DNA of 64,000 nucleotides, from assembly GCA_946406115.1 (NCBI GenBank), contig OX291545.1, forward strand, positions 26,221,153-26,285,152, written 5' to 3'. The DNA comes from Apoda limacodes. Lineage: Eukaryota > Arthropoda > Insecta > Lepidoptera > Limacodidae. The notes under the pieces are model-generated. The model ran no database searches and had not been told where the DNA came from. It worked only from the letters and a program-made list of their open reading frames with translations. Below, in pieces: positions 19,563-31,459 of this stretch. Numbering within the stretch: the first letter of the stretch is position 1; every line of letters starts with the position of its first letter. The position numbers were made by a program, and so were the translations under genes.

Positions 19563-20142
19563 CATCACAATAAGCACATTTTATTTTGCTATAGTTACTT
19601 ATTAGACAATAAACAAACTGTTTATGTAGGTATGTACTTACTTGATTTGTTAATCAAAATCTCGCGCGCCCGCATTGAACTAAAACATTTATTGTGATAA
19701 AAGCGGCAACACCGCGCCACCGCGGCGCCCGTCTCGGAACGAAGGCGGGGGTCAAGCTGGCAACAGTATTCATCTTACGTAGCCCAGGATTTTGCTGAAC
19801 TTTTAATACAAAATCTTCTTTTTTCATGTGAGACTGTGTCGTTCTTTTTCTTTCACACTCGTTGATTTTAGCTTTAAGTCTCTGTACTGCAATTCGTTTC
19901 ATAAGAGCGCAATTGCTAGCACTCCACTTAGTGACACAGTCTTATCAGTGCAATTCCATACTTAATCTTGAGTTAGCTTTGTGTGTACAGAATGTTTTTA
20001 GTGAAATTCTATTTTAACACAAAGAGTAATAGAAGCATAATAATTATTTATTTTAAGTAAAATCTAAAACATATTGTTTCTGAAGGTGATAATTATTTAT
20101 GGGATTGCGCTGCACCACGCTCCTTAGGCCGAGCCGCTTCTG

Positions 20143-20331
20143 GTTGATAGAAAGAGAAAAGAGACCACAGTTTCACTTTGTCTCTTTATAAGCAATAGCC
20201 TAACAAAATAAGCCACACTTTAGAAAGAGTTCTGTAATCTGTCGTATGGACGGTACAATAGCCTTACTAAACTGACCTTACTTTAGTAAGAGAAAAGGTG
20301 AAACTGTGGTCTCTCTTCTCTTTCTATCAAC
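20143..20331. repeat. Inverted repeat with ~43-base arms
   Basis: The left arm GTTGATAGAAAGAGAAAAGA...CCACAGTTTCACTTTG is the reverse complement of the right arm CAAAG-like...GAAACTGTGGTCTCTCTTCT...CTATCAAC, with few mismatches. A third, diverged arm-like segment lies at 19270-19312. It is MITE-like; no coding. Confidence 0.6.
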
Positions 20332-20523
20332 TGCACCATTTTGTTTGTTGGTAATTATTAAAGAAGTAAGAAAAAGAAAAGAATTGCACAGTTTATATTT
20401 GTCTCTGCTACACCTTTGCAACCCTTGTTTTTTTCACATTTGGCTAGGAAATGCACTGTCCATTTCTCTATGTCTATGTTATGAACACACTCAGGGTCGT
20501 GTTCAAAAACTCACTCTATTAGG

Positions 20524-21066
20524 TCAGTGTTTAATGCTGTCTCCTTCTGTATAGTAGTAAAACATATTTGTTATCCTGCTGTCAGTGAACGCGCTTCCAG
20601 ATGTGACTTCATAAACCCAACTCGGGGAGTTTTGGTGCGCATCTTAAGAGGGAGTGGTGTTTTTTTCTGTTAAGATTTCATTTATTTAGTGTGTTTCGAT
20701 GTGTATAGTTTAGCATTGTTCTACGAAAACGTGTTAAGAATTGTGCAGCGAAGGCTCATGAATAGCGAATTCTGAAGAAATAAGCAGGACATGACGCGCT
20801 ATTTCTGAAGGATGCACACCAAATTTCCCACCCTAGTTTGGGACACGAAAATAAGAACGCTCAACGCCGCGATAAAATTTGAATATGGCGCTTCTTCAAA
20901 CTAGATATAAGTACAGGACTATATTTACACAAGACTCTGGAGAAATGATTTGTAAAAGTCTCCACGTCGAAGAAGGAAGGGAAACCCAACTCGGGTTGAC
21001 TGACAGCAGGATAGCAAATAAATTTTACCATAGTACAGAAAGAGACAGCTCAAAACAAAGCTTAGC
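20524..21066. repeat. Imperfect inverted repeat element (TATCCTGCTGTCAGT arms)
   Basis: The segment at 20524-20592 containing TTATCCTGCTGTCAGTGAAC is the imperfect reverse complement of 20997-21066 (ACTGACAGCAGGATAGCAAA) over about 65 bases. Flanking direct repeats around 20440-20490 and 21355-21405 (GG(C/A)TAGGAAATGC-like, TCTATGTCTATG) suggest a larger repeat unit. The ORFs in 20306-21511 are therefore probably not genes. Confidence 0.5.
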
Positions 21067-21846
21067 TACGTCGTCGGTTTAGAGACGTGCAGTAAGCCGA
21101 TTTAAGTAATGATTACGTAATCGATTTCACAAAAATCGTTTCTTTCGTTTGAGTCCCATATTTTGGCGGTAGTGGTTTTCCCGCTAAGAAAATTTCTACT
21201 ATTTACTGAGTAATAGCAGTTTAGAACATTTTACAGTGAAAACTAATTATTCTGACTCCAATCACAAACTGATAAAACGCTTATACTCTAATGTCACAAA
21301 ATGGTTTGCCGTACTTAAGCCAAAACATTACAAAAATTCACTTTTTGTTACGCATCTGACTAGGAATTGCGTGTCCAGTTCTATCTGTCTATGGAGGAAG
21401 TTATATTGTATAGAGCTATTTTGTATGCAGTTACTTCTTGTCAGGAAAACAGTCTTACAACACTACTTATTTTTACTAACTTTATTCTCACAATGCATGC
21501 ATAAATTTTAGGAAGAAAGTAGAGTTTTAGACTAGACATGGGACGGCTAATGATTTTGCCGGGTCCTGGTAACTGAGTACTCGGTATAGCAAATGCCTAC
21601 CTATTATTATAGTTATATTTATCGATTCTAGCAAGTTCTGGGAGCTGATTGGAAACAGTCGGTAGTGCGCCGGACTCGTGAAATCATGAAAAATATATTT
21701 TACTTGCATATATTTATGCCTAAATTCACGAGTCTGTCGTACTCAACTTCAAGGCTTTTTTCAATAAGTTCCCTGATTACTTACAGTAAAACCCCGTTTT
21801 CAGAGGCATGATTAGTCTAGGAAAAATAAAGATGTCTTCTCGGCAA

Positions 21847-22077
21847 TTTTTTTTTTTTTTTTTATATACTACTAAGATGGCAAACAAGCTTACGGCCCGC
21901 CTGATGGTAAGCGTTCACCGTAGCCTATGGACGCTTGCAACACCAGGGGTATCACTTGCGCGTTGCCGACCCTTCAGAAATCTAATAACTTCTTTCTTGA
22001 AGAACTCCATACTGTAGTCCTTGCAGAAAACCTTGGCAGGGAGCTCATTCCACAACTTAAGCGTTCGCGGGAGGAAT
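21847..22077 (-). mobile_element. LINE 3' tail, reversed
   Basis: On the minus strand it reads from AATGAGCTCCCTGCCAAGGT through GAAGTTATTAGATTTCTGAA, GGGTCGGCAACGCGCAAGTG and CTTACCATCAGGCGGGCCGT to a poly(A) tract (T19 on the plus strand). Same family as 13413, 38257 and 51066. Truncated to about 230 bases. Confidence 0.8.
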
Positions 22078-22859
22078 CATTTGTCCATTTTAAATTTTAA
22101 ATATAGTAATAGTAGAGCCACGTTATTCCTTTGCTATTAGGACTTAATAAATGTCTTCTTTAACGTAACTAATATAAAACGTGATGTGAGCGGCAACGTG
22201 ATTATGAAAAGTGTTATTGTAATGATGTTGGTATAGTAATGATAAATAAAATAACATCAAAAAAAAGGATGACACACTTCGTACGTCTCTCCAGAATTTA
22301 AATGGCGATCTTACGAGAGAAAGGGAATAGATGACTTGGAATTAATATAATTAACGAGGGTCTTGCTGAATTAAGTAGGGACAATAGCATGAATGAATCG
22401 CAAAGACTTCTAAATACAAGTTCAAATTCGTGAAAAAGTTAAATATTCGTACTTGAGGCATCGAATCCTGAAACAACTTACATCGATGAAAGCATCGATT
22501 TATTTTAGACATCTCTATAAAACACAAATTCAAGATGGCGCGATTATAGCCGATTGATAGTTCTGACGGACTGTGCCAATTCGGTCTGATTTTAATATTT
22601 AGCTTAGTTATATAAAAAAAAATGTTCATGTAGGATTTATATATAGTGTTAAAGTGTAAATACTCACTTCACAGTGTTTATATTCCTAAATGTGAATAAA
22701 ACCCACCTGAGGAATGCTGTTTTTTTTTTCTGTGATTTGTGATAAAATCAGGTGTTTTCGTTTTGGTTAAAATTAAATCTTGTTCCTGCGCAGTGGGTGA
22801 ATTTAGATAGTTCCGATGTATTTGTGTCGTGTGAATGTCAGGTGTTGGGACAGTTCTCA

Positions 22860-22969
22860 ATGTTGCAAAACAAAAGCCTGAACTGTTTGTTTCGATAGAC
22901 GATAATACAAAAAAATTGTTGAGGTCAGGCTGAGAAACGGTTCCGACCGGAGTAATGGCCTTCAGTGAG
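22860..22969 (+). CDS. Candidate first coding exon A (MAFSE), with 5' UTR
   Basis: ATG at 22955 sits in AGTAATGGCC and is followed by four codons, then GAG|GTGAGTGC, a strong donor after 22969 in phase 0. An in-frame TGA at 22931 shows that translation does not come from upstream in this exon. The 5' limit given is approximate. No downstream exon that joins it was recognised within the window, so the product is unknown. It could belong to the same gene as the exon at 54477, which also ends in phase 0. Short coding length makes a chance match possible. Confidence 0.35.
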
Positions 22970-24348
22970 GTGAGTGCTTATGATAACTAATTTTATCTCA
23001 AACCAAATATGTAAAATTATATTACTCTTTGTAAATCTCAGATTATACTAGGCAAATTTTAAAAATTAAGTTTTCTACTTATTAATTTCCTTATTAACTG
23101 TTTGAAAAGGTCATACTTTACACACTAAATTGATATCTACATCATGAAACACGTAAAATCATTTTTAGGATGGTTCTGATCTCTTAAAAACCACTCTGGT
23201 ACTAAAAAGCTTTCTACTGCTTATATCTCAATCTCATTAACCATGGAAGTTATCAAAAAAAAATTAAGTAGAAATTAAAGCTTGTTTAATTGGTTATTAA
23301 AAGTTCTTTTCTACTTTATAATATAAATTCTATAGTATGGAGAAAATTGGTACAAAAACAGTTGCATAATTCACAATGCAATTGTTTGTTTATTTGTACT
23401 CTCTAGCATGCCACGGATTAGTTTTGATAAAAAGAAAATAAATTGCTTAAAAACTAACCCAGCTAGGGAGGAGATACAACAAAAGGTTTCAAAATATTTG
23501 CATTTATCGCAATTTTTACCAGTATAGGTTATTATACTTATGCATTGTCGGCTCCATGGTTCAGTGGGTTATATGGCTTGTTGAATTAAGGCTTGAAAAG
23601 TTTATGGGTATATTTTTTGTGTTTGTTGTGGGACTTGGTTTTTTCTATGTATTTACAAATAAACAGTATATGTGTATTTGTATTTGTCTGGTATCCATAG
23701 CACAATCTTTGTTTTGTTTGGAACCAGACAGCACTGTGTGTAATGTCCATATTTATGGACATTATTTATTTTAATTATATATACATAATAAACTGATCAA
23801 TTTATCAAGGCACTGTCAAAATTAATGGGTCTAGAGATTTAAAGTTTTGCACAGAGGTCGTTTTAACATAGGCAAGCACTAAAAAAGGATTTCATCCCTT
23901 AACCCGTCAAGCGTCCCCATACTAAGGAAATTATCCGCCCTTGCTGCGTACAAATGGACATACACCTAACTTTATTATGTTTACTCCTCTTTATTTATTT
24001 TAAGGTATGTTCCCTAATATATACAGTATAAAAAAAAAGTAATAAGAATAAGTTTATGATAAATGTAATAAGTAATAATAAATTTATTTACTAAAAAAAT
24101 ACATAATTTTTTATATATAGCACATTACCAGGGGTCAAAATGATATATGCTACTGTTAATAAAACCAAAATCCAACTCAAAATGGCGCAATATAAATGGC
24201 GGCCGGATCAAATAACCAAAACAATTTCTGATAAAAAAACTATTAAACGCACAAAATATTGTCCACTCAAAAATACTAGAACGTAGGACAGGCCATTGAC
24301 TTCACTTCTGAATACTTACAATTAGCCTGTCTGATAAAAGTCGTCCTG

Positions 24349-24622
24349 AAAAAAAAAACGAGTTGCATTCCGGGAGTGCCGGCAGAAGTGAAAACCTTTA
24401 CACACGATTCGCGCTTAATACTCAAATATGTCACAAGACATGTCTTTGACATTGTCAAGAAATAAAAATGTTTGTTTATTTACTTTTTTGACGTAGTATA
24501 TTTGACATCGCAATCTGTCATAGAATTAAAATTCCATATCCAACCTCCCTGTACTACTCATAATCGCGAATACTAAAAATAAAAATTATAATAGGCGTGG
24601 CATTACGGTTTTCACTTCAAAA
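24349..24622 (+). repeat. GAGTTGCACTCCGGGAGTGCCGG element, copy with 3' internal deletion
   Basis: Nearly identical to the 14711 copy up to GGCGTGGCATTACGGTTT, then jumps to TTCACTTCAAAA, losing about 100 bases that include CCGTCTTACGAATTTC and GTGCACAACGCCGC. The deletion joint falls in a TTT present at both sites. Confidence 0.7.
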
Positions 24623-25574
24623 TCTCACTTTTTAGAGGCCACTGTGGTCCCTAGGATGCGTAACGGGTTAATGGGGTTTGAGGCTTGTATGGAAACTTTT
24701 CATTTTTAGAGCTAAATGCATAAAAATTGGTATTTGGCATTTAGGTCAAAAATTGAGATTGACATGTTTCACCTTTCACAGAAAATCATCCAATAAAGGG
24801 CAACATAGAAAATTAGTATAAGAATTCCGATATTGTTGTGGGTAAAACTATAAACAGTTTGAAGCTGCCTTTGTTACAAAAGCCATGCAGAAGAGTTAAG
24901 GGAATAAGCTAGTAAGTTAATAAAACATGCAATATGTAAATAGATGCAACCATTGACCCCAACACTTTTGCAAGTGTTGGACATTGTATGGTATGTACTA
25001 TGTCCCAACATATAAATAGCAAGTACATTATACAGGCCAACATGTGAAGCCGGGTTTGGAATGTCTTAACACATAATTACTGACATGTGAGAACTTGTCA
25101 TCTTTCTGCAGCTTTTTGATTCTTTACTACTATTGAAAAAAAAACAACCTCTCATCCTAAACTTGAATATACCTTGTCTGTTTTGTTGTGGATTCAAATA
25201 ATGGAAAAAATAGAGTACACATGAAAGTATTTTTTACTATTTAGAACTATTTGCCTTTTTACTGTTGGTTGTGTGTGTGCTAGTTGGTTGGTGCGCGAGT
25301 CCGACTCCATGTTCTGGTTAAATGCAGATGTTAGTTTATTCCTATTTTTTTCAGTAAACCCTTTTATTTGACACCAATATTATGGGGGTGCTAAAAATAC
25401 CTAGTCTGTCATATTGGATTTAGAGTGCATTTATTGCATGTGATACCCATATCATGGGAGTGCACAAAAAATGAGAAGTCAGGCATCTTGGACCGTCCAC
25501 CATATTAGATTTAGAATGACATAACTTAGCTAAACATGCATGGTCATCCAAAATAAACGTGTATGCAAAATTTA

Positions 25575-25665
25575 GGTAATAAGTATGTAGGTTAGCTCTT
25601 TATTGCTCCTTGATATCTCAAGAACCAATGGACCAATTTGGTTTGTGACCATATCAATTGATACG
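25575..25665 (+). repeat. Short dispersed repeat (GATATCTCAAGAACCAATGG)
   Basis: GTAGGTTAGCTCTTTATTGC and GATATCTCAAGAACCAATGG ACCAATTTG recur at 50313-50392. Probably a fragment of a larger lepidopteran repeat. It underlies the 65-residue ORF starting at 25603, which is therefore unlikely to be a gene. Confidence 0.5.
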
Positions 25666-26686
25666 CCACATCATGCCTTAGATCTGAAAAGAGTTCGAGC
25701 AAAATCGGACCAATGGTTTGTTTTGCTAAAAGATCCAATAATATTCTCAAGGAAAGCTGCTTGTGCGGTACTTGCTATCAAACTAATTTTTTATTATTAA
25801 CTTATATCAAAATTTTAACTGTATCTCAAAAACAAGCGATAGAACTGGGTATTCCTGAATGGAATCAATGAAACCGGTACTGGTTCTGTATGCACTCTGA
25901 GAGCTGAGCAGGGGGGTAGGCGGTGTTTCTAGGAGCTGAAAACGCTGCATATGCGGCAGACAAACTGAACGGTTTTACATGCTTACATATTTTATTTTTC
26001 TATTTTATAGATATACGGGAGAACCGGGTATCACTACATTTGGAACAGGTTTTATCCAATGTACTCCATACCAGGGTATAGCTGGGTAATTTAGCAAATT
26101 TAATTTAACCCCTAATAATACTTTTCATAGTAGATTTTTCACCACTAATTAAAAATTCTGTGTCTCATAAAATTAAATTATGTTGTTTGTAAAATTCTTT
26201 GATTAAGAAAATTAAATATTTTTAATTGATTATTAAATAATACTACATTATTACAAAGTCCACAATTGAATTTCCCCAGTCCTATATTGATTTCGATTTG
26301 TCAGAAACTTCAATGATGAAAACAGAAAAGCTCATGTCAAGTTATCACTGTTAGTAGAACTTTGTGTAAAAAAAATTTTAAAAGTTATAATTTTTTTTCT
26401 TTACAACTAAGTAATTTACTACTAAAGTGGCTAATTCTTATGTCATTGTCACACACAAAACCCAAGTTTTTGTTAGTTGTCCGTTGATGTCAAGTTAGCG
26501 ACAAAAAAAATCTCTTCATGATTGAACCACAGCTAATAACTTAATTATTGGCCAAATATGCAACTAATTTTATTATAATTTAAATTAGTCGTCATCTTCT
26601 TACAGTAGAAGGTTTCTTAGTGCGAAAGAAGAAATCTGGCAGTTTATATATTGTATTTCCTGCCTATTTCAATTTAGTTCATTGTT

Positions 26687-26938
26687 AAAAAAAAAACGAG
26701 TTGCACTCCGGGAGTGAAAAATATGTAAGCGGTAAGGCACCCCCACGAAAAAAACACATATAATAGAAAAAAAAAAAAAAAAAATTATAATAATTAAAAA
26801 TTATAATAGGTGTGGCATTACGGTTTCCGTCTTACGAATTTCCACGATTAGGACACGTGACCTGACGCGAGTTTATCATTTTTTACTCATACCAAAAAAA
26901 GTGCACAACGCCGCTAAAGAAGTTTTCACTTCAAAAAT
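26687..26938 (+). repeat. GAGTTGCACTCCGGGAGTGCCGG element, copy with 5' internal deletion
   Basis: Keeps the left end AACGAGTTGCACTCCGGGAG, loses most of the left half (replaced by about 70 bases with an A20-like tract), and keeps the right half from GGTGTGGCATTACGGTTTCC to the end. It complements the deletion pattern of the 24349 copy. Confidence 0.7.
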
Positions 26939-27509
26939 ACCTGTTACTTATGTGACCCCATACTATCAAGAATTATATAACACCTATATGTATGTACGTT
27001 TATCTTCACAATATCTTTACCAACCACCTTAATCTTGCGTTAAAGGCGTGAGCCAGAATAATGCTTCTGAAACAGTGTACCTGCAAAGTCTGGACCAAGG
27101 TGGTTTTATATCTGACCCATACGTCGTAAATTACTAGCTTTCAAGTTATAGCAGTAAAATTAAAGACCTTGGACATAATAATATACCCCCATTACCAGTT
27201 GCAGACGAACTATAAGAAGTTAGCCAGGATTAGGCAGTAACCCCTTATTATCAGCGATCTGCAATATAGAAAATTTCTCCATAGTTTTTCTATGTTGGTC
27301 CAACTTGTTAGTGTTTGAAAGTCATGGCTGTTAGAGACGCATTCCCACGGTCGGATTGTTATGCCGAAGTCGTGCTCCACAACAAGCGTGGTCGGTCACC
27401 GAAGTCGCTGACACTACTGAATAAGATTGCACTGTTACCATTTTGGAGTGTGGGATTTCAACGGCAACTTCTCAATTATATAAAAAAAAACCGTCTCACA
27501 CTTCACGTT

Positions 27510-27642
27510 TTCAAGTAGCCTATGTCCTTTCCCGGTACTCAAACTATCTTTATGCCAAATTTCATTTTATTCAGCACAGCGGTTTAAGCGTGAAGAGGTA
27601 ACAGATAGGAGTTACTTTCGCATTTATAATATTAGTATGGAT
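27510..27642 (-). repeat. CCTACTAATATTATAAATG element, reversed fragment
   Basis: On the minus strand ATCCATACTAATATTATAAA TGCGAAAG leads into CTTAAACCGCTGTGCTGAAT and a GGCATAAAG block, the family's usual order. It overlaps the end of the ORF at 27315-27518. Confidence 0.6.
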
Positions 27643-28135
27643 TAACTGTGAAAACGTTGACGTTTTGCAATTCCAACGAAAAATGCAAATAATATAATGA
27701 AAGATTACATTTAAAATAAAAACTGTCGTCTTTTGGCACTAAGTAGTCGCCAGAATGTTCATTATATTATAAAAATACTTATATTTAAAGATTAAATTAA
27801 AATATCTAGATCATGTAGGAATCACCACATTTACAAGGCCCTACTCTATTTTTGATGTAGCTCTTAAGATTGTGTTGTCAAATATGGTCAGTCATGTAAG
27901 TCGATCTAGATCTCAGTTTGTCTGTAGTTTTATATTTTGAAACAGTAAACTAAAACTTTTATTTTTTAATCGATCCACCGTCAAAACACGAATTTTGTCA
28001 TTTACTTTTTATTTTTTCCTCTAAAAATCTTGATTTGTAACATTTTTCGTTGTATCTTTGAAACGAAAGGCACGACTATATTTGAAATGATTAATAGGCA
28101 AGAACAATATCTTAATTTGCTCAAACTAATCTTTA

Positions 28136-28430
28136 AGGGTTCCGCAGTCAACAAGGAACCCTTATAGTTCCGCCATGTCCGTCCGACTGTCCGCAGCTTA
28201 GCTCAGAGACCATTCGGACTAGAAACCTGTAACTTGGCCGAAAACGTGGTATAATAAAACTAAAAAAAATAATTAAGGTTAGGTATCTCCCCTACACGAA
28301 AGATGAAAAAAACGTGTTTAAAAATATTGAGGGTGTGTGAAAACCGTTTTTGATTCAGCGATGCGTTTGCGAAATATCTAGTTTTAAAGTGCAATTTTTG
28401 TTAGAACTCAGTTGTTCCCAGTGTGTAAAA
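28136..28430 (-). repeat. 3' part of the ~1-kb ACCGGCCAAG repeat, reversed
   Basis: Begins with GGGTTCCGCAGTCAACAAGG and CCGCCATGTCCGTCCGACTG, and reads reversed through CTACACGAAAGATG to TTAGAACTCAG. It matches 18830-19150 in order. It ends right at the start of the next repeat copy (28434). Confidence 0.6.
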
Positions 28431-28433
28431 AAA

Positions 28434-28750
28434 TCAGCCAAGTGCGAGTCGGACTTGCGTTTGAAGGGTTCCGTACCATTATCTATAAAGACGGCAAAAA
28501 ATCACGTTTGTTGTACGGGAGCCCCCCTTAACTATTTGTTTTATTTTAATTTAATTATTTATTTTTAAAGTGACTATATAATATAAAAATATATTTTTTG
28601 TAATAGCTGCAATAGAAATACATCTTCTCTGAAAATTTCAACTGTCCAACTATCACGGTTCATGAGATACAGCCTGGTGACAGACGGACGGACAGCGAAT
28701 TCTTAGTAATATGTTTCCGCGAATTACCCTTTGGATACGGAACCCTAAAA
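28434..28750 (-). repeat. Dispersed GGTTCCGTACC...CACTTGGCCG element, copy C, reversed
   Basis: AAGTGCGAGTCGGACTTGCG at the left and GGATACGGAACCCTAAAA at the right, with ATGAGATACAGCCTGGTGAC inside. The two ORFs over it (28350-28568, 28755-28964) are not supported as genes. Confidence 0.75.
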
Positions 28751-30540
28751 AGTCATGGGAGTAGTTTATATAACGAAATTAAAAGTAAAACTTTTGTTAC
28801 CGATAGTTACGTTTTTGTTCATATTAGATGGGAGTAGCTCCATAAATATTTGTGAAAGTGAGTCGATTACGGTGTTTTGGCTATTTGAATATACTTACAT
28901 ACATAATAAAATCTATACAGTTGTACCCAAAACAGAGCAGCAATCAAGAGAGAGCCTACTGTAACTAACTAGATTAGGTCATATCTCTACTTAATTTATT
29001 AATCATATGTGTAGGTGCTAGTGAGCTGTTAGCATTACCTTATCACACATTGTGGTTCACCATCATGTGAGGTGAGTAAATATTATGTGTAATGTTTGCA
29101 GTCTGCCTTCCTTATCTATATGGGCCGCGGTTTCCTTCTAGGGCCCCTGCCGAACTATCCCATCAGCGTAATGTTAGAAAATATCCTGCCAGTTTACATT
29201 TACTTCCTGCCTGTAACTATGTAATTAATTTAAAAAATGTGTGACTGCCATTCCGTTCACCTTTAAAAGGTTACCACATACAAGATAATATACTTATATT
29301 TGGGTACTTCCATGAAAATCCGGTAACTCTATGTCTGAAAAACTTTTGACTTGATGAAATTAAATAAATTGCCATGTACTTCGATATTGTTTAGTTAGTT
29401 AATACGGCCAATGCGATGAAAATATAATTTTATTTTACTTCGAAAATTCTTATAATGACCCCAAATGTCAGTTCCTAGCTATGTCCATACATCGATTTTT
29501 TTAATTTGGGCATTCATATTTCGAAAAATACTTATTTTATTAACAGCTGTATAATGTATGAAAGTAATGTCGGCGACTCTTACAATCAAGCCCGCTTACT
29601 GATTTAAAATTTACGCAGCCTTATCAGCAAATATAATTCGAATTTTAAAGCAAAATATGTCGCTATTTGCTAATGACATTTTATATTGCGTCGACAATTT
29701 TGTAAATCAGAGCCAACGCGTTGGTTATGATCAGTCAATGTGTCAGTTAAGTATTTCTAAGTAATAATCATAGGTTGTTGTTTTCAATTTATTTTGATGC
29801 TTGTTTATTTGTAAGTGCTTGACAGTCCTTTTTCGATAGATGATATTAGATATTGTGTTATGTGTCTAAACGACATGTACATAATTCATTTAGTTACAGT
29901 AGCAATAGTTTTCATCAGTCCCTAACTAGTTGGTCTTTCAGTCCTTTGGATGCCTAAATTAACAAAATCCTAATTTTCTCTTAAAATACTCCGTAAATTG
30001 ATTGGCTATTTTGAATATGACATTATCGAATGAATCAGCGTCATATGTACATAAATAGGAAATTCAACATTATCTAAAACATGTAAAAATTATAAGACAA
30101 ATAATTACCTTGATTTTATGGAATCACCCATCTACTAATGAAGTATCTGCGCCTTGTGTGTACGTACCTTGATTGATTTTTATGAGGAGCGGTATCGCAG
30201 ATTTAGACTGCATGTCTGATAAAGATATCGTACCTACATATATTTTAGCTATCTCATGGCGTTGGTGACAACCTTTATCAATATCATACATAAATTTTGT
30301 GGTTGCTTAAGTAAAAGCAGAAATAACTTAAATTCGGGTAATAATTATAAGGCCAATAATGATATCTAAGTAAAAGGATATTAGTTTTTTAAATCAATTT
30401 TATAATACTTTGGAAACAACCGTGATCATCCTGAAAAATACTGTGTATACTGTGTGCTTTGAAGAAACAGTTAAATTAAAAAGTATTTTGTGCATCCCCT
30501 AGTATAATACTGTTTTTATTACAACAATTTCATCCAGTAT
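28751..30540. other. Non-coding stretch without recognised features
   Basis: AT-rich sequence on both strands with only short open frames. No repeat family from elsewhere in the window was recognised and no exon-like segment stood out. If 22955 and 54477 belong to one gene, this is intron. Confidence 0.4.
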
Positions 30541-30550
30541 AAACAGCAAC

Positions 30551-30724
30551 ATGATAAAGTCGGCAAATTCTAGAGTTCGTGTACGCAAGGTCATCGACCC
30601 GGACTTATCAACAATCAAATTTGTAGGGCCGCTTGCGCTCGTGTACCGCCGCGTTAACCAAGCGTACCTATTTGTTCAGGAGCTACGCATCAAGCATGCC
30701 CAACGTGGAAACAAATCTTGGTAA
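30551..30724 (+). CDS. Small unrecognised ORF (57 codons) with good start context
   Basis: CAACATGA matches the insect start consensus well. The frame is open from 30551 to TAA at 30722-30724 and is richer in G+C than its surroundings (blocks such as GGGCCGCTTGCGCTCGTGTA). The product begins MIKSANSRVRVRKVIDPDL and ends RIKHAQRGNKSW; it is basic, with no signal peptide or membrane segment, and I do not recognise it. A pyrimidine-rich acceptor-like sequence (TTTCATCCAG) precedes it, and TTG|GTAAAC near the end could be a donor, so it might be an internal or first exon. Chance or transposon origin is equally possible. Confidence 0.25.
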   Translation: MIKSANSRVRVRKVIDPDLSTIKFVGPLALVYRRVNQAYLFVQELRIKHAQRGNKSW

Positions 30725-30886
30725 ACTTTATGTTATTACAGAAAACAATTTTAAGAGCGTTACCCCTGCTATCTAGCGCCGCCAATTGATATTTTTATTT
30801 GCCTCTTTGTGCAAAGTGAATTTAAAAAATGTGCGTCTACAGAAATATGTAACCAGTTATAAGCTACTTTTACAATGTTATTTCAG

Positions 30887-30975
30887 GTTTCTAGGATAAA
30901 ACTGCGAGTTGAAGATAGCATACGGCGTCTATTACCAGAAGTGCTATCTACAAATCGCAGTTTTATCCTAGAAAC
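30887..30975. repeat. 89-nt near-perfect hairpin
   Basis: The arms 30887-30920 and 30942-30975 are reverse complements over 34 bases with two mismatches; the loop is 21 bases. The left arm begins GTTTCTAGGATAAAACTGCG and the right arm ends CGCAGTTTTATCCTAGAAAC. The size resembles a small-RNA hairpin, but the stem is more perfect than usual for conserved microRNAs. The 63-residue ORF at 30875 simply runs through both arms. Confidence 0.85.
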
Positions 30976-31449
30976 AGTACCCTTCATTAATATGGGACCA
31001 CCCCATGAGCTAATTCTAACAATTCTTTCGAATAAAATTTTTGCATGCCTCAATCAAAGGGAATAGAATAATCAAATCACTTTCTTACGCCAACATTTTG
31101 CGCAACTACATTTATTGTTTTTTTTTAAAAAAATTTGTATGGTTTTCCTTCCACAGAATATTGTTTTTTTTAACGTTTTAAAATGTTAATAAACTTTAAT
31201 TTAAAAAAAAAACAAAATACCTAATAATATTTCCTGTATAATATAGATACATGATAACTAAATTGATGTGAAAATCCAATTCAATTCACAGCTAAACCAA
31301 GTGAAGAGAATGTATAAAAAATATGAAACGTTACAGAAAAAAAGCAATACGTAGATAAAATTAATGGCAACGTCGTTCTTCCTTTGTGTTACAGCCATGA
31401 CCAAGCAGAACTTCAGTCAGAATGTGCTACTCACCTTACCTGACTTGGA

Positions 31450-31459
31450 CTGACGTCAG
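31450..31459. promoter_or_regulatory. CRE-like palindrome TGACGTCA
   Basis: CTGACGTCAGTG contains a perfect TGACGTCA, the CREB/ATF consensus. On the minus strand, a strong donor-like CAAGTCAG|GTAAGGTG lies a few bases downstream. There is no gene model near it, so this may be chance. Confidence 0.2.

Noticed and set aside
21236..21511. 91-residue plus-strand ORF
   Set aside because: AT-rich, overlaps a repeat with a copy around 20400; no recognisable protein pattern.
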